From the NCBI GenBank assembly GCA_963764665.1, contig CAVXTL010000004.1, positions 55,154-119,153 on the forward strand: DNA of 64,000 nucleotides. The letters run 5' to 3'. Shown piece after piece: positions 41,033 to 49,005 of the stretch. Every line of letters begins with the position of its first letter. Position 1 is the first letter of the stretch. Made by a program: the position numbers and the translations under genes. The DNA comes from JACVRW01 sp963764665. Its GTDB lineage: Bacteria > Actinomycetota > Thermoleophilia > Solirubrobacterales > Thermoleophilaceae. The notes below the pieces were generated by a model. It saw only the letters and a list, made by a program, of their open reading frames with translations, had not been told where the DNA came from and did no database searches.

Positions 41033-41776
41033 CTAGCCGTCGTGGATCTCGAAGCCGGTGCCCGGCCCCGCCGGGAAGGTCAGCGAGCCCGGGGGCGGGT
41101 CGGCCGGGCAGGTCGTAGCCGGAGCGCCGACGCTCTCGCTGGTGGCGGTGTTCACGCCCGGCGAGATGTCCACGTAGATGAGCGAGAAGAGGGTGCCTGC
41201 GAACTGCGAGACGCCTACGGTGAAGCGCTGCGGGCCCGTGATGTTCAGACAGGTGACGGGGTTGTCCCCGGCGACTCCGCTGATGGTCACCGAGCCGCGG
41301 GGGTTTTCGCCGTTGTATCCGCTCACGACGTTGTTGAAGGAGACCGTGACGACGCTGCCGCCGCCCGCCAGCACGAGCAGGGGGCCGCTGACGTGGTCGC
41401 CGTCCGTGGTGAAGCTCGAGTCGCCGCTGCAGAACGCGTCGACTGCGGGGTCCTGGTCCTCGGCGCAGAGCGAGTAGTGGTAGGTCGTGTGGTGGTCCAG
41501 GCTCTCGATCGGCTCGGCAACTTCCTGGCGCGTGTTGGCCGTGAAGTCGATCGGCTGGTGGGGGGTCTCAAGTCCGTAGCTCGTGGTCTGGCCATAACGG
41601 AACCAGTACGTGCCCGACTCGGTGCGGTTCGACATCACGTCGCCGGTGAGCCTGGCGGTGTTGGCGGTGACGTTCAGCGCGGGCCCCCGGAACCCGATCG
41701 CGCAACCGGAGAGTAAGCCACCGGCCCCAACCACGACGACGACGAGAACGAGCTTGGCCAGCGAACGGCTTCTCAT
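41033..41776 (-). CDS. Fn3-like lipoprotein of unknown function
   Basis: 247-aa lipoprotein (lipobox LLSGCAIG). Residues about 30-115 form the same module as in the sorbosone-dehydrogenase lipoproteins: ANTARLTGDVMSNRTESGTY, WFRYGQTTSYGLETPHQ, HTTYHYSLCAED. The C-terminal half is beta-rich (LLVLAGGGSVVTVSFNNV, TCLNITGPQRFTVGV) ending GPGTGFEIHDG. Ribosome site GAAAGGGG. Paralogue of the next gene, which has exactly the same length. Confidence 0.75.
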   Translation of the reverse strand: MRSRSLAKLVLVVVVVGAGGLLSGCAIGFRGPALNVTANTARLTGDVMSNRTESGTYWFRYGQTTSYGLETPHQPIDFTANTRQEVAEPIESLDHHTTYHYSLCAEDQDPAVDAFCSGDSSFTTDGDHVSGPLLVLAGGGSVVTVSFNNVVSGYNGENPRGSVTISGVAGDNPVTCLNITGPQRFTVGVSQFAGTLFSLIYVDISPGVNTATSESVGAPATTCPADPPPGSLTFPAGPGTGFEIHDG

Positions 41777-41891
41777 CGGGCACCCCTTTCGACCGAGTCC
41801 AGTGCCCTGTACTGCGTGGCCTACCACCGGGCGCATGCGGGGTCAAGCCGGCAACACCATTTCCCCACAGCTTCGAGGGCCTCTGCCCCGC

Positions 41892-42635
41892 TTACTGTGC
41901 GCCGCCGACGGGCGCCGGCGGCGCGTCGTGGACTTCGATGTCGCTCGTGATCGGGTCGAGCGTGGCCGGGGCCGGCGGGCAGTCAGTCACGGATTGTCCG
42001 GCTGCCAGCGGAGCCGATCTGAAGCGGTCTTCGCCGGTTGGGTTGTCCTCGAGGAAGAAGAACCCGTCGCCTGCCGACGGGAACTGCACTCCTATGGTCG
42101 CGCGGTTGCCGTCGACCTTGAGGCAGGCCACCTGGGCGGTCTCGCTGCCCAGGCGCCCCTCGCTGGCCGTGACCTCCCCGACGGGTTTATCCCCCGTGGG
42201 GCCGCTGTGCACGTCGACCACGAACGAGGCGAAACCGAACGAGAACTCGCCGACCGCATAGTCCTGGCCGGCCGCCTCGTCGATCGAGAAACTCCTGAAC
42301 GGGCTGCAGAAAGGATCGCCGGGGTTCTCGCTGTCCTCCGCACAGACCCTGAAGCGATGCGGCCCACCCGGCTCGAGCCCGTCGACGCGCACCGAAACTG
42401 CTTCCGCGAATCCCTCGGTGAGGTCGAGCGCTCCGTCTGGGGTTTGCTGCAGCTGATCGCCCCGGCCGTACTCGAAGTAGTAGCCCGTCACGCCGCCCGA
42501 AGTCGAGACCACGCGACCGTTCAGCACCGCCCCGTCCGTGGTGATCTGTGTGGCAGTTCCACGGACACCCACCGCACAACCCGACACAACGACCGCCACG
42601 ACAATCGCTGACAGGGCGGGCAAAAGGCGCTTCAC
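41892..42635 (-). CDS. Fn3-like lipoprotein of unknown function (tandem paralogue)
   Basis: 247-aa lipoprotein, GTG start, lipobox VVSGCAVG. Shares the layout of the 41033-41776 product: TDGAVLNGRVVSTSGGVTGY, YFEYGRGDQLQQTP, HRFRVCAEDSENPGDPFCS, a beta-rich second half (VACLKVDGNRATIGVQFPS) and a DIEVHDAPP ending. Probably a tandem duplicate, diverged. The function of the family is unknown. Confidence 0.75.
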   Translation of the reverse strand: MKRLLPALSAIVVAVVVSGCAVGVRGTATQITTDGAVLNGRVVSTSGGVTGYYFEYGRGDQLQQTPDGALDLTEGFAEAVSVRVDGLEPGGPHRFRVCAEDSENPGDPFCSPFRSFSIDEAAGQDYAVGEFSFGFASFVVDVHSGPTGDKPVGEVTASEGRLGSETAQVACLKVDGNRATIGVQFPSAGDGFFFLEDNPTGEDRFRSAPLAAGQSVTDCPPAPATLDPITSDIEVHDAPPAPVGGAQ

Positions 42636-42694
42636 GTGAGCGACCCTACGCCCGCCCGAGAGGCGTATCAACTGCCCCCGCCGGCGCGACTACG

Positions 42695-43141
42695 TCAGGC
42701 GGGTACGCCCCCGTCGCCGAGCAGCTGCTGGGCGATCGTGGCCTGGTCGAAGTAGATGCGCTCGCAGACGATCCTGTCGCCGCCGGGCTCGAAGAGGAAC
42801 AGCGCACACATCCGGCAGCGGAAGCTGCGGCCGGTGGGCGCGATCCCGCGGAGCTCGCCCTCGTGCGTGCCGAGGAGGTCGAACTCGGCGATCACGGCGT
42901 CGTCGGCATGGTGGAGAACGGTGTTCTCGTTGCGCTGGTCCGGGAACGCCTCGCGGCTGCGGCGGTAGTACTCGGTCACCTCCTCGGGGCCGTCGAACAC
43001 CTCGCCGGTGGCCACGAGCTCGTAGCGAGGATGGTCGAACGTGGCCAGCGAGACGTCGAACTTGTGCTGGTTCTCCGACTCCATGTGCTCGATCACCAGC
43101 GCCTCGCGACGGGCGCGCAGTGGCTGGACCGCTTCCTCCAT
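42695..43141 (-). CDS. SnoaL-like/NTF2-fold protein
   Basis: 148 aa: EEVTEYYRRSREAFPDQRNE helix region, HADDAVIAEFDLLGTHEGEL and GRSFRCRMCALFLFEPGGDR strands, typical of ester-cyclase or SnoaL-like polyketide cyclase folds. Distinct from the MSQENVE group (different ends, no GLSE tail). Ribosome site CCAAGGAGAGGAGA before ATG. Divergent from the esterase gene. Confidence 0.8.
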   Translation of the reverse strand: MEEAVQPLRARREALVIEHMESENQHKFDVSLATFDHPRYELVATGEVFDGPEEVTEYYRRSREAFPDQRNENTVLHHADDAVIAEFDLLGTHEGELRGIAPTGRSFRCRMCALFLFEPGGDRIVCERIYFDQATIAQQLLGDGGVPA

Positions 43142-43182
43142 CGATGTCTCCTCTCCTTGGGCTCGCTGCGTAGTCTGACCGC

Positions 43183-43830
43183 ATGTCACTGGTGCACGTC
43201 GAGCGTCCGAGCGACGGCGCCCCCGAGGGGCTGCTGGTGCTCCACCACGGACGCGGGAGCGACGAGCAGGACCTGCTCGGGCTGGCCGACGTGCTCGATC
43301 CGGCGCGCCGGCTGCACGTGGTGTCGCCGCGGGCCCCGCTCACGTTGCCGGGCTGGCCGGGACACCACTGGTACGTGGTTCCCCGGGTGGGCTACCCCGA
43401 CCCGGAGACCTTCCGCGCGTCCTACGCTGAGCTGGCCGCGCTCCACGACGAGCTCTGGAAGCGCACGGGCGTGGGTCCGGAGCGCACGGTGCTCGGCGGC
43501 TTCTCGATGGGGTCGGTCATGAGCTACTCGCTCGGCCTCGGGCCGGACCGGCCCGCCCCGGCGGGCATCCTCGCGTTCAGCGGCTTCGTGCCCACCGTCG
43601 AGGGCTGGCAGCCGGACCTCGCCGGCCGTGCCGGGACCACCTCTGTGTTCATCGCGCACGGACGCAGTGACCCGGTGATGAGCGTGGAGTTCGCCCGGCA
43701 GGCCCACCAGCTGATCGAGGGCGCGGGCCTGGCTGTGGAGTACCACGAGTCGGACGCCGCCCACCACATCGATCCGGAGCATCTGCCGGCGGCGCGAGCG
43801 TGGATCGACGGGGTCCTGCCCGCGGCCTGA
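43183..43830 (+). CDS. alpha/beta hydrolase (phospholipase/carboxylesterase family)
   Basis: 215 aa: LLVLHHGRGSDEQDLLGLAD near the N-terminus, nucleophile elbow LGGFSMGSVMSYSLG (GFSMG), Asp in AHGRSDPVMS and His in SDAAHHIDPEH complete the triad. YpfH/carboxylesterase-like serine hydrolase, soluble. Substrates are probably short-chain or lyso-lipid esters. Confidence 0.9.
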   Translation: MSLVHVERPSDGAPEGLLVLHHGRGSDEQDLLGLADVLDPARRLHVVSPRAPLTLPGWPGHHWYVVPRVGYPDPETFRASYAELAALHDELWKRTGVGPERTVLGGFSMGSVMSYSLGLGPDRPAPAGILAFSGFVPTVEGWQPDLAGRAGTTSVFIAHGRSDPVMSVEFARQAHQLIEGAGLAVEYHESDAAHHIDPEHLPAARAWIDGVLPAA

Positions 43831-43841
43831 CGGTCAGCAGG

Positions 43842-43925
43842 TGCGGGCGGAGGGAGTCGAACCCACACGCTCTTTCGAGCACCGGGACCTAAACCCGGCC
43901 TGTCTACCAGTTCCAGCACGCCCGC
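43842..43925 (-). tRNA. tRNA-Leu (anticodon TAG)
   Basis: 84-nt type II tRNA on the minus strand: acceptor GCGGGCG/CGCCCGC, anticodon stem CCGGG/CCCGG with loop TTTAGGT (TAG at 43889-43891), variable arm with GTGCTCGAAAGAGCGT, T arm TGGGTTCGACTCCCT, discriminator A. Confidence 0.95.
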
Positions 43926-43994
43926 TCGGCCCGGCTCAGTCTAGGTCCGGAGCGGCGCCATGGCGTCCGGGGCGGGTGTAGAGTCCTCCCCGCG

Positions 43995-44501
43995 ATGGCC
44001 GACACCGTGCTGGTTCATCCGAACCGCGACAAGCGGAGCTCGCACGTGACCAGGGTGATCGTGGTCATCCTCCTGCTCGTCAGCGCGGCGCTCATCCTCA
44101 TCGTGACGCTCGGTGGCTGGTCCCACCTTCAGGGATCGCAGCCGATCTCATTCGCCTACGTGCTGGTGTACCTCGTGATGGCCTGGCAGGTGGCAGGCTG
44201 GAACCGCGGCGTGCTGCCGGTGGCCGCGGCGCTGGCGGTGCTGTTCGCGGTGATCGCCGCCGTGGCCGGACCGCAGTGGTTCGACCGCGACAAGGCGGGC
44301 TTCGACGACCCGGCGCTCGACCCATCGATCCTCGGGATCCTCACCGTCGCGCTCGTTCCCGTGCAGCTCCTGCTCACCGGTTTCGCGATGAGCGCGTTCC
44401 AGCAGCATTGGAACGTGGAGGTCGAGGTCACGCGCGACGAGGCCGACCGCTATCAGTCCGGCGGCCTGTCGGGCGGGCAGTTGACGCCGGCACAGCCGTA
44501 G
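43995..44501 (+). CDS. integral membrane protein
   Basis: 168 aa with four hydrophobic segments (VIVVILLLVSAALILIVTLG, SFAYVLVYLVMAWQVA, LPVAAALAVLFAVIAAVAG, ILTVALVPVQLLLTGFAM) and a soluble tail with WNVEVEVTRDEADRY. No family recognised. Lies between two tRNA-Leu genes. Confidence 0.75.
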   Translation: MADTVLVHPNRDKRSSHVTRVIVVILLLVSAALILIVTLGGWSHLQGSQPISFAYVLVYLVMAWQVAGWNRGVLPVAAALAVLFAVIAAVAGPQWFDRDKAGFDDPALDPSILGILTVALVPVQLLLTGFAMSAFQQHWNVEVEVTRDEADRYQSGGLSGGQLTPAQP

Positions 44502-44514
44502 AATCGCCTTTCAG

Positions 44515-44598
44515 GCGGCGGTGGAGGAACTGGCAGACTCGATGGATTCAAAATCCATTGCCCGAGAGGGCGTGCGGGTTCGAGTCCCGCCCGCCGCA
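44515..44598 (+). tRNA. tRNA-Leu (anticodon CAA)
   Basis: 84-nt type II tRNA: acceptor GCGGCGG/CCGCCGC, anticodon stem ATGGA/TCCAT with loop TTCAAAA (CAA at 44549-44551), variable arm TGCCCGAGAGGGCG, T arm CGGGTTCGAGTCCCG, discriminator A. Reads TTG codons. Confidence 0.95.
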
Positions 44599-44603
44599 CT
44601 GCG

Positions 44604-45173
44604 ATGGATAGCCCTGTCGTCACGCGAGTCGTCTTCGACGGGCCCGTGCCAACAGAGCGCACCTTCACCGACCGGCTGACGGTCCGCTTTCCGAGGACGG
44701 CCCGGATGTTCCTGGCACTCGGGATTCGCGTATGCGGGCCGGGCTCGGCGGTTCGGCGGGACGGGCTTCGGCGTGTGCTGCGCTCCGGCTGGGCGGCCGC
44801 GCCGCGAAAGGACTGGGAGCTGATGGTGGCCCGCTACTCGCCGGAGGTCCTCTGGGAGATCCCCGAGGAGTTCCAGACGCTCGGATTCGCCGAGAGCTAC
44901 CGCGGACACGAGGGCTTGGTCCAGGGGCTCGAGCAGTTCTCGGAGGCGTTCGAGTCCTGGGAGATCCGGCCGGCCCGCGCGCTCGACCTCGGCGATCGGG
45001 TCCTGGCCCTCGGCAGTTTCAGGGGCAAGGCACGCGCAAGCGGCGTGGAGTGGCAGCAGGAGTTCTCCCAGCTGGTCACGCTCTGGAGGGGAGCCGTGGT
45101 TCGCGACCGCTTCTTCTACTCCTGGGAACAGGGACTGCGGGCCGCGGGACTCGAACCGGACGACTGGACCTAG
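44604..45173 (+). CDS. SnoaL-like domain protein with N-terminal extension
   Basis: 189 aa. The C-terminal about 120 residues form a SnoaL-like domain close in style to the MSQENVE family (KDWELMVARYSPEVLWEIPE, GHEGLVQGLEQFSEAFESWE, LALGSFRGKARASGVEW, ending GLRAAGLEPDDW) but without the MSQENVE start. The N-terminal about 65 residues, rich in Arg, may be non-coding if a later start is used. It begins 5 nt after tRNA-Leu, so the true start is uncertain. Confidence 0.68.
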   Translation: MDSPVVTRVVFDGPVPTERTFTDRLTVRFPRTARMFLALGIRVCGPGSAVRRDGLRRVLRSGWAAAPRKDWELMVARYSPEVLWEIPEEFQTLGFAESYRGHEGLVQGLEQFSEAFESWEIRPARALDLGDRVLALGSFRGKARASGVEWQQEFSQLVTLWRGAVVRDRFFYSWEQGLRAAGLEPDDWT

Positions 45174-45201
45174 GCTTGGGGTCCGAGAGAATGGAGGCAG
45201 C

Positions 45202-45819
45202 TTGGGACTGTATGGCGAGCGGGTGCTCCCGCGGATCATCAACGTCGTATGTGGGCTGAAGAGCGTCGAGCCCCTGCGAAAGCGTGTTTGCGACGGGCTG
45301 GAGGGGGACGTGGTCGAGATCGGCTTCGGCTCCGGGCTCAATGTCCCCTTCTACCCGGCGGGCGTCACGCGCGTTGCCGCAATCGAGCCGGCCGACGTGG
45401 GCTGGAAGCTGGCCGAGAAGCGCCTCCGGAGCACGAGCGTGCCCGTGGAGAGGTCCGGCCTGGATGGCCAGTCGCTGCCGTTTCCGGACGCCAGCTTCGA
45501 CAGCGCGCTGTCCACGTGGACGATGTGCACGATCCCCGACGTGGCCGCCGCCCTGTCCGAGGTGCGGCGGGTGCTCAAGCCCGGGGGGACGCTCCGCTTC
45601 GTGGAGCACGGCCTGGCCCCCGACGAGGGGGTGCGGCGCTGGCAGCATCGGCTGGAGCCGGTGCAGAAGCGAGTGTTCGGCGGCTGCCACCTGACCCGGC
45701 CCGTCGCGGACATGCTGACGGCCGCCGGATTCGCGATCACCGATCTCGACGTCTTCTACGAGGACGGTACGCCCAAGCCGCTCGGCGCCAACTCGCTCGG
45801 CGCCGCCGTTTCGCCCTAG
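45202..45819 (+). CDS. class I SAM-dependent methyltransferase (UbiE/METTL7-like)
   Basis: 205 aa: VVEIGFGSGLNVPFYPAG (motif I), AAIEPADVGWKLAEKRL, PFPDASFDSALSTWTMC, EVRRVLKPGGTLRFVEHGLAPD. The FVEHG and C-terminal GGCHLTRPVADML are typical of small METTL7-like thiol or lipid methyltransferases. TTG start with GGAGG 5 nt upstream. Follows the SnoaL-like gene after 28 nt. Confidence 0.87.
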   Translation: MGLYGERVLPRIINVVCGLKSVEPLRKRVCDGLEGDVVEIGFGSGLNVPFYPAGVTRVAAIEPADVGWKLAEKRLRSTSVPVERSGLDGQSLPFPDASFDSALSTWTMCTIPDVAAALSEVRRVLKPGGTLRFVEHGLAPDEGVRRWQHRLEPVQKRVFGGCHLTRPVADMLTAAGFAITDLDVFYEDGTPKPLGANSLGAAVSP

Positions 45820-45823
45820 GGCA

Positions 45824-46654
45824 CTAGAGGCGCTCGACCACCGACAGCCCCGCGGCAGGATCGCCGCCGAGCAGCGAGACGTGGCAGCCGGCCACCCCGT
45901 CCAGCTCGAGCAGCCCGGCGATCAGCTCGGCCGCCCGAACCACCCCGGCCCCCGGGTCGCGCCGCATCCAGGCCGCCAGGTCCGGCGGAGCAGCCACATA
46001 CGGAATGCGCTCGAGCAGCTCCGCCTCCGCAACCGTGGTCACCACGGCCACATCGACGAGGAGAGGCACGTCGACGCCCGACTCCGACAGCCAGGCGCGC
46101 CAGCGGGCGAAGCCGTCCAGATCGAACACCGGCTGGGTTTCAAGCACCTGGGCGCCCGCGGCCACCTTCTCGCGGAGCCGGGCCGCGAGCCCCTCGCCAA
46201 TACCCGCCGCCGGGTCGGCGGCGGCCAGCACGCAGAAGTGGCCGGCCGCCGTGCGAATGAGCTCCGTCACGTCCAGATCGCGCACCGCTCGGGCCTCCGG
46301 CTGGTCCGAGATCTCCATCTCGTCCCCGCGCAGGCAGAGCACGTTCTGCACGCCGAGCAACCGCCCGCCGAGCAGGTCAGACTGAAGGGCCAGCCGGTTG
46401 CGGTCGCGACAGCCGACGTGGACGATCGGCTCGACGCCTACGTCGAGCGCCACGGCTGCGGCAGCCCACGGCGACACTCGGGCGCGGGCCCGCGGGTTGT
46501 CGCCGAACTTGACGAAGGCGAACGCCTCGCTCAGATCGCCCAGCTTCCGGCGCAGCTCCTCGCCGCCGATTCCCTGCAGCGTGCCCAGGCTGACCGTGAG
46601 GACCTGGCGATCCGCGGCCACCTCGACGAACGAGCGCGCGCCGCCGGTGGCCAA
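45824..46654 (-). CDS. methylenetetrahydrofolate reductase-like protein
   Basis: 276-aa FAD TIM-barrel of the MTHFR type: VKFGDNPRARARVSPWAAAA, VEPIVHVGCRDRNRLALQSD, LGVQNVLCLRGDEME, ETQPVFDLDGFARW. The first strand with the catalytic Glu (the EFFPPK- or AELGPP-like motif) is not visible; the N-terminus reads FVEVAADRQVLTVSLGTLQ. So it is either shortened, has a diverged first strand, or starts differently. A TTG one base after the upstream GIY-YIG stop is the best start. May act with other folate or C1 enzymes rather than as classical MetF. Confidence 0.7.
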   Translation of the reverse strand: MATGGARSFVEVAADRQVLTVSLGTLQGIGGEELRRKLGDLSEAFAFVKFGDNPRARARVSPWAAAAVALDVGVEPIVHVGCRDRNRLALQSDLLGGRLLGVQNVLCLRGDEMEISDQPEARAVRDLDVTELIRTAAGHFCVLAAADPAAGIGEGLAARLREKVAAGAQVLETQPVFDLDGFARWRAWLSESGVDVPLLVDVAVVTTVAEAELLERIPYVAAPPDLAAWMRRDPGAGVVRAAELIAGLLELDGVAGCHVSLLGGDPAAGLSVVERL

Positions 46655-46655
46655 G

Positions 46656-47753
46656 CTAACCGGGTTCGGACGCTTCCACGTCGACGGTGCCGAGCGCCAG
46701 CGCGCCGTAGACCTCGAACACCGCGCGCAGCTCGCGCGACTCCACCTCGACGAAGCGCACCGGCAGCCCCGCCACGGCCTCCTTTGCCCGCACGAAATAC
46801 GGCGAGAAGTCGTCGCTCGTGGCCAGCCGCGCCGGCGGGCGGTCCACATCCACGTCCTCGCGGATCGCGGCGCGCTTGGCGATCTCGAACGCGAGCGTGG
46901 CCTTGGTGTGTCCCGACGAGGGCCGGCAGTGCTCCGCCAGCCGCCTGCGTAGATCCGGGGCCTGGCCGACGTGCACGGGCTCGTCGTTGCGGGTGAACAG
47001 GTAGACGCCGGGACCGGCGGGGATCCCGCTGTGCTCGCTACGCGGGGCGGCGGGGGCCTCCCAGAGCCGCTCGAGGAGCGGCTCCAGCCGGGCGATCAGT
47101 TCGTCGAACGCGGCCACGCCGGCCGATCGTACCGGCGCACCGGGCGGCCGCTCGGCACGGGTCACAGGTGCTGCGACGGGCTGCGGCGCGGGGCGTGTCG
47201 GCTCCGGTGCGGGCAGCTCGGGCGGTGGTGGCTCCACCGGCTCGGGCTCCGGTTCCGGCTCGGGCTCCACCTGAACGGGCTCGGGCGCTTCCGCCGCCTG
47301 ATCCTCGATCGCCCGCCAGCCGCCCCAGGTGATCCCCAGCACGGCCAGCAGCGCGAAGAACGGGCCGAGCCGCCGACCCGTCTCGGTCGAGGCGGTGTCG
47401 GCCGCGGTGGTCAGGTCGGGCGGATCGAGCAGCCGGAACACCACGAGACCCGCACACAAGAGGCCTGCGGCGATCACGAACAGCGCCACCGGCGTAACCG
47501 CCGAACGCAGGCCGAGGAGCGGGAGCACGAGCAGCGCGAGGGCGGCCAGCGCCAGTACGAGCAAGACCAGGTCGATTCCGGCGAAGGCATGCCACGCGTT
47601 CACCCCCACGCCGCGGACCGTGGTCGGCTCGGCGCGCCCCGGCAGCTGCACGGCGCTGTCCACGCCGAACCAGGGAACGAACGTGGCCAGCAGCAGCAGC
47701 GCCCCGCCCGCTCCCGCCACGAGCTCCCCCGGCCCTGGGCTTCTCGGTTCCAC
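46656..47753 (-). CDS. membrane protein fused to a GIY-YIG nuclease-like domain
   Basis: 365 aa. N-terminal four membrane helices (LVAGAGGALLLLATFVPWFG, LVLLVLALAALALLVLPLLG, VTPVALFVIAAGLLCAGLVV, FFALLAVLGITWGGW), then a Pro/Glu-rich linker (about 155-205, PEPEPEPEPVEPPPPE). Then a GIY-YIG-like domain (about 243-360) with GVYLFTRNDEPVHVGQAPDL, RRRLAEHCRPSSGHTKATLA and a Glu-containing VFEVYGALALG helix. The canonical Tyr-x-Gly is H-V-G, so nuclease activity is uncertain. The membrane tether is unusual. Confidence 0.78.
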   Translation of the reverse strand: MEPRSPGPGELVAGAGGALLLLATFVPWFGVDSAVQLPGRAEPTTVRGVGVNAWHAFAGIDLVLLVLALAALALLVLPLLGLRSAVTPVALFVIAAGLLCAGLVVFRLLDPPDLTTAADTASTETGRRLGPFFALLAVLGITWGGWRAIEDQAAEAPEPVQVEPEPEPEPEPVEPPPPELPAPEPTRPAPQPVAAPVTRAERPPGAPVRSAGVAAFDELIARLEPLLERLWEAPAAPRSEHSGIPAGPGVYLFTRNDEPVHVGQAPDLRRRLAEHCRPSSGHTKATLAFEIAKRAAIREDVDVDRPPARLATSDDFSPYFVRAKEAVAGLPVRFVEVESRELRAVFEVYGALALGTVDVEASEPG

Positions 47754-47784
47754 CGGGCGTGCACTCTAGATTGCGGCTGACCCC

Positions 47785-49005
47785 ATGGCCGCCGGTGAGC
47801 GAAGCGGGACCCGCGGACGCATCGACGCGATCGCCGAGGTGGAGGCGCTGGCCGGGTTCCCGGGCCGCGCCCCAGGCACCGACGCCGAGCGGCGCGCGGC
47901 CCGGCACGCGGCGGGCCGCCTCGAGGCGCTTGGGCGCACCGTGCGGGTGGAGTCCGTGTCCACGTGGCCCCACTGGTTCGGCTCCCTGTCGCTGATCGCA
48001 GCGCTGGGGGCGGGCGCCGGGGTGGTCTCCGTGTACTCGGCGGAGGCCGGCGTGGGGCTGGCGCTCCTGGCCCTCCTGCTCTGCCTGCTCGACGTGGGCG
48101 CCGGGCTTCCCGTGAGCCGCCGGCTCTTCGGCCGGCGGGCGTCGCAGAACGTGATCTCGCCGGCGACCGAGGAGCGCCCGGGGTCTCTCGTCCTGGTGGC
48201 TCATCTCGATGCAGGCCGCACGGGCTTCGTGCACCGGCCGGGGGTCCGGCGCCTCCACGCCCGCGTCGGCCGGCCGCGCCGCCTCCTCGGCGGCCCCCTT
48301 CAGCCGATCGCGTGGGTACTCGGCGCCACGTTGGCGTGCGCCGTCGCGCGGCTGGCCGGCGTGGACGCGGTCTGGCTCACGGCGGTTCAGTTCATCCTGG
48401 CGGTCGCGCTCGTGGCCGCGCTCGCCCTGCTGATGGACATCTGGCTCTCACCGACCGTGGCGGGTGCGGGCGACAACGGGTCGGGCGTGGCCGTGGCGCT
48501 GCGCCTGGCGGAGCGGCTGGGCGGCGCGCTCGAGCACTTCGGCGTTACCGTGCTCCTCACAGGCGCCCAGGAGAGCGGCGGTCCCGACGGCGTGCGCGCC
48601 TTCCTGCGCCGGCACCGCAAGGAGCTTGCCAGCGACCGCACGGTGATCGTCAACCTCGACGAGATCGGGTCCGGGTCGCCGTGCTTCACGACCCGGGAGG
48701 GCCCGCTGCTGGCCGGCCGCTCCCACATGCAGCTCACGGGCATCTGCGAGGAGATCGCCGCCGGCACCGACATCCGCCCGCTCGACAATCGCGCGGCCAG
48801 CGACGGCTTCGGCGCGCGCTCGGCCGGCTATCCCGCGATCACCGTCACCTGCCGCGACGAGTACGGGCTGGCTCCACGGCACCATCGCCGCAGCGACCTG
48901 CCCGAGCACGTGGACCCGGCGGCGCTCACGGCGGCGGAGGAGCTCTGCGTGGAGCTCGCCGAGCGCCTGGACGCGCGCGTGGGCCCGGACCTGTCCGAGA
49001 CCTAG
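47785..49005 (+). CDS. M28-family peptidase with membrane segments
   Basis: 406 aa. The aminopeptidase-like core carries zinc ligands LVLVAHLDAGRTG, GAGDNGSGVAVALRLAE, LLTGAQESGGPDG, IVNLDEIGSG and APRHHRRSDLPEHVD. Between the first two ligands are three or four hydrophobic stretches (LSLIAALGAGAGVVSVYSA, GLALLALLLCLLDVGAG, WLTAVQFILAVALVAALALL). It is thus a membrane-embedded or tethered M28 protein, related to the one at 60223. Substrate not known. Confidence 0.83.
   Translation: MAAGERSGTRGRIDAIAEVEALAGFPGRAPGTDAERRAARHAAGRLEALGRTVRVESVSTWPHWFGSLSLIAALGAGAGVVSVYSAEAGVGLALLALLLCLLDVGAGLPVSRRLFGRRASQNVISPATEERPGSLVLVAHLDAGRTGFVHRPGVRRLHARVGRPRRLLGGPLQPIAWVLGATLACAVARLAGVDAVWLTAVQFILAVALVAALALLMDIWLSPTVAGAGDNGSGVAVALRLAERLGGALEHFGVTVLLTGAQESGGPDGVRAFLRRHRKELASDRTVIVNLDEIGSGSPCFTTREGPLLAGRSHMQLTGICEEIAAGTDIRPLDNRAASDGFGARSAGYPAITVTCRDEYGLAPRHHRRSDLPEHVDPAALTAAEELCVELAERLDARVGPDLSET

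Noticed and set aside
47220..47290. Repetitive PEPEPEPE coding as a possible tandem repeat or CRISPR-like array
   Set aside because: Simple low-complexity linker in a protein, no spacers.
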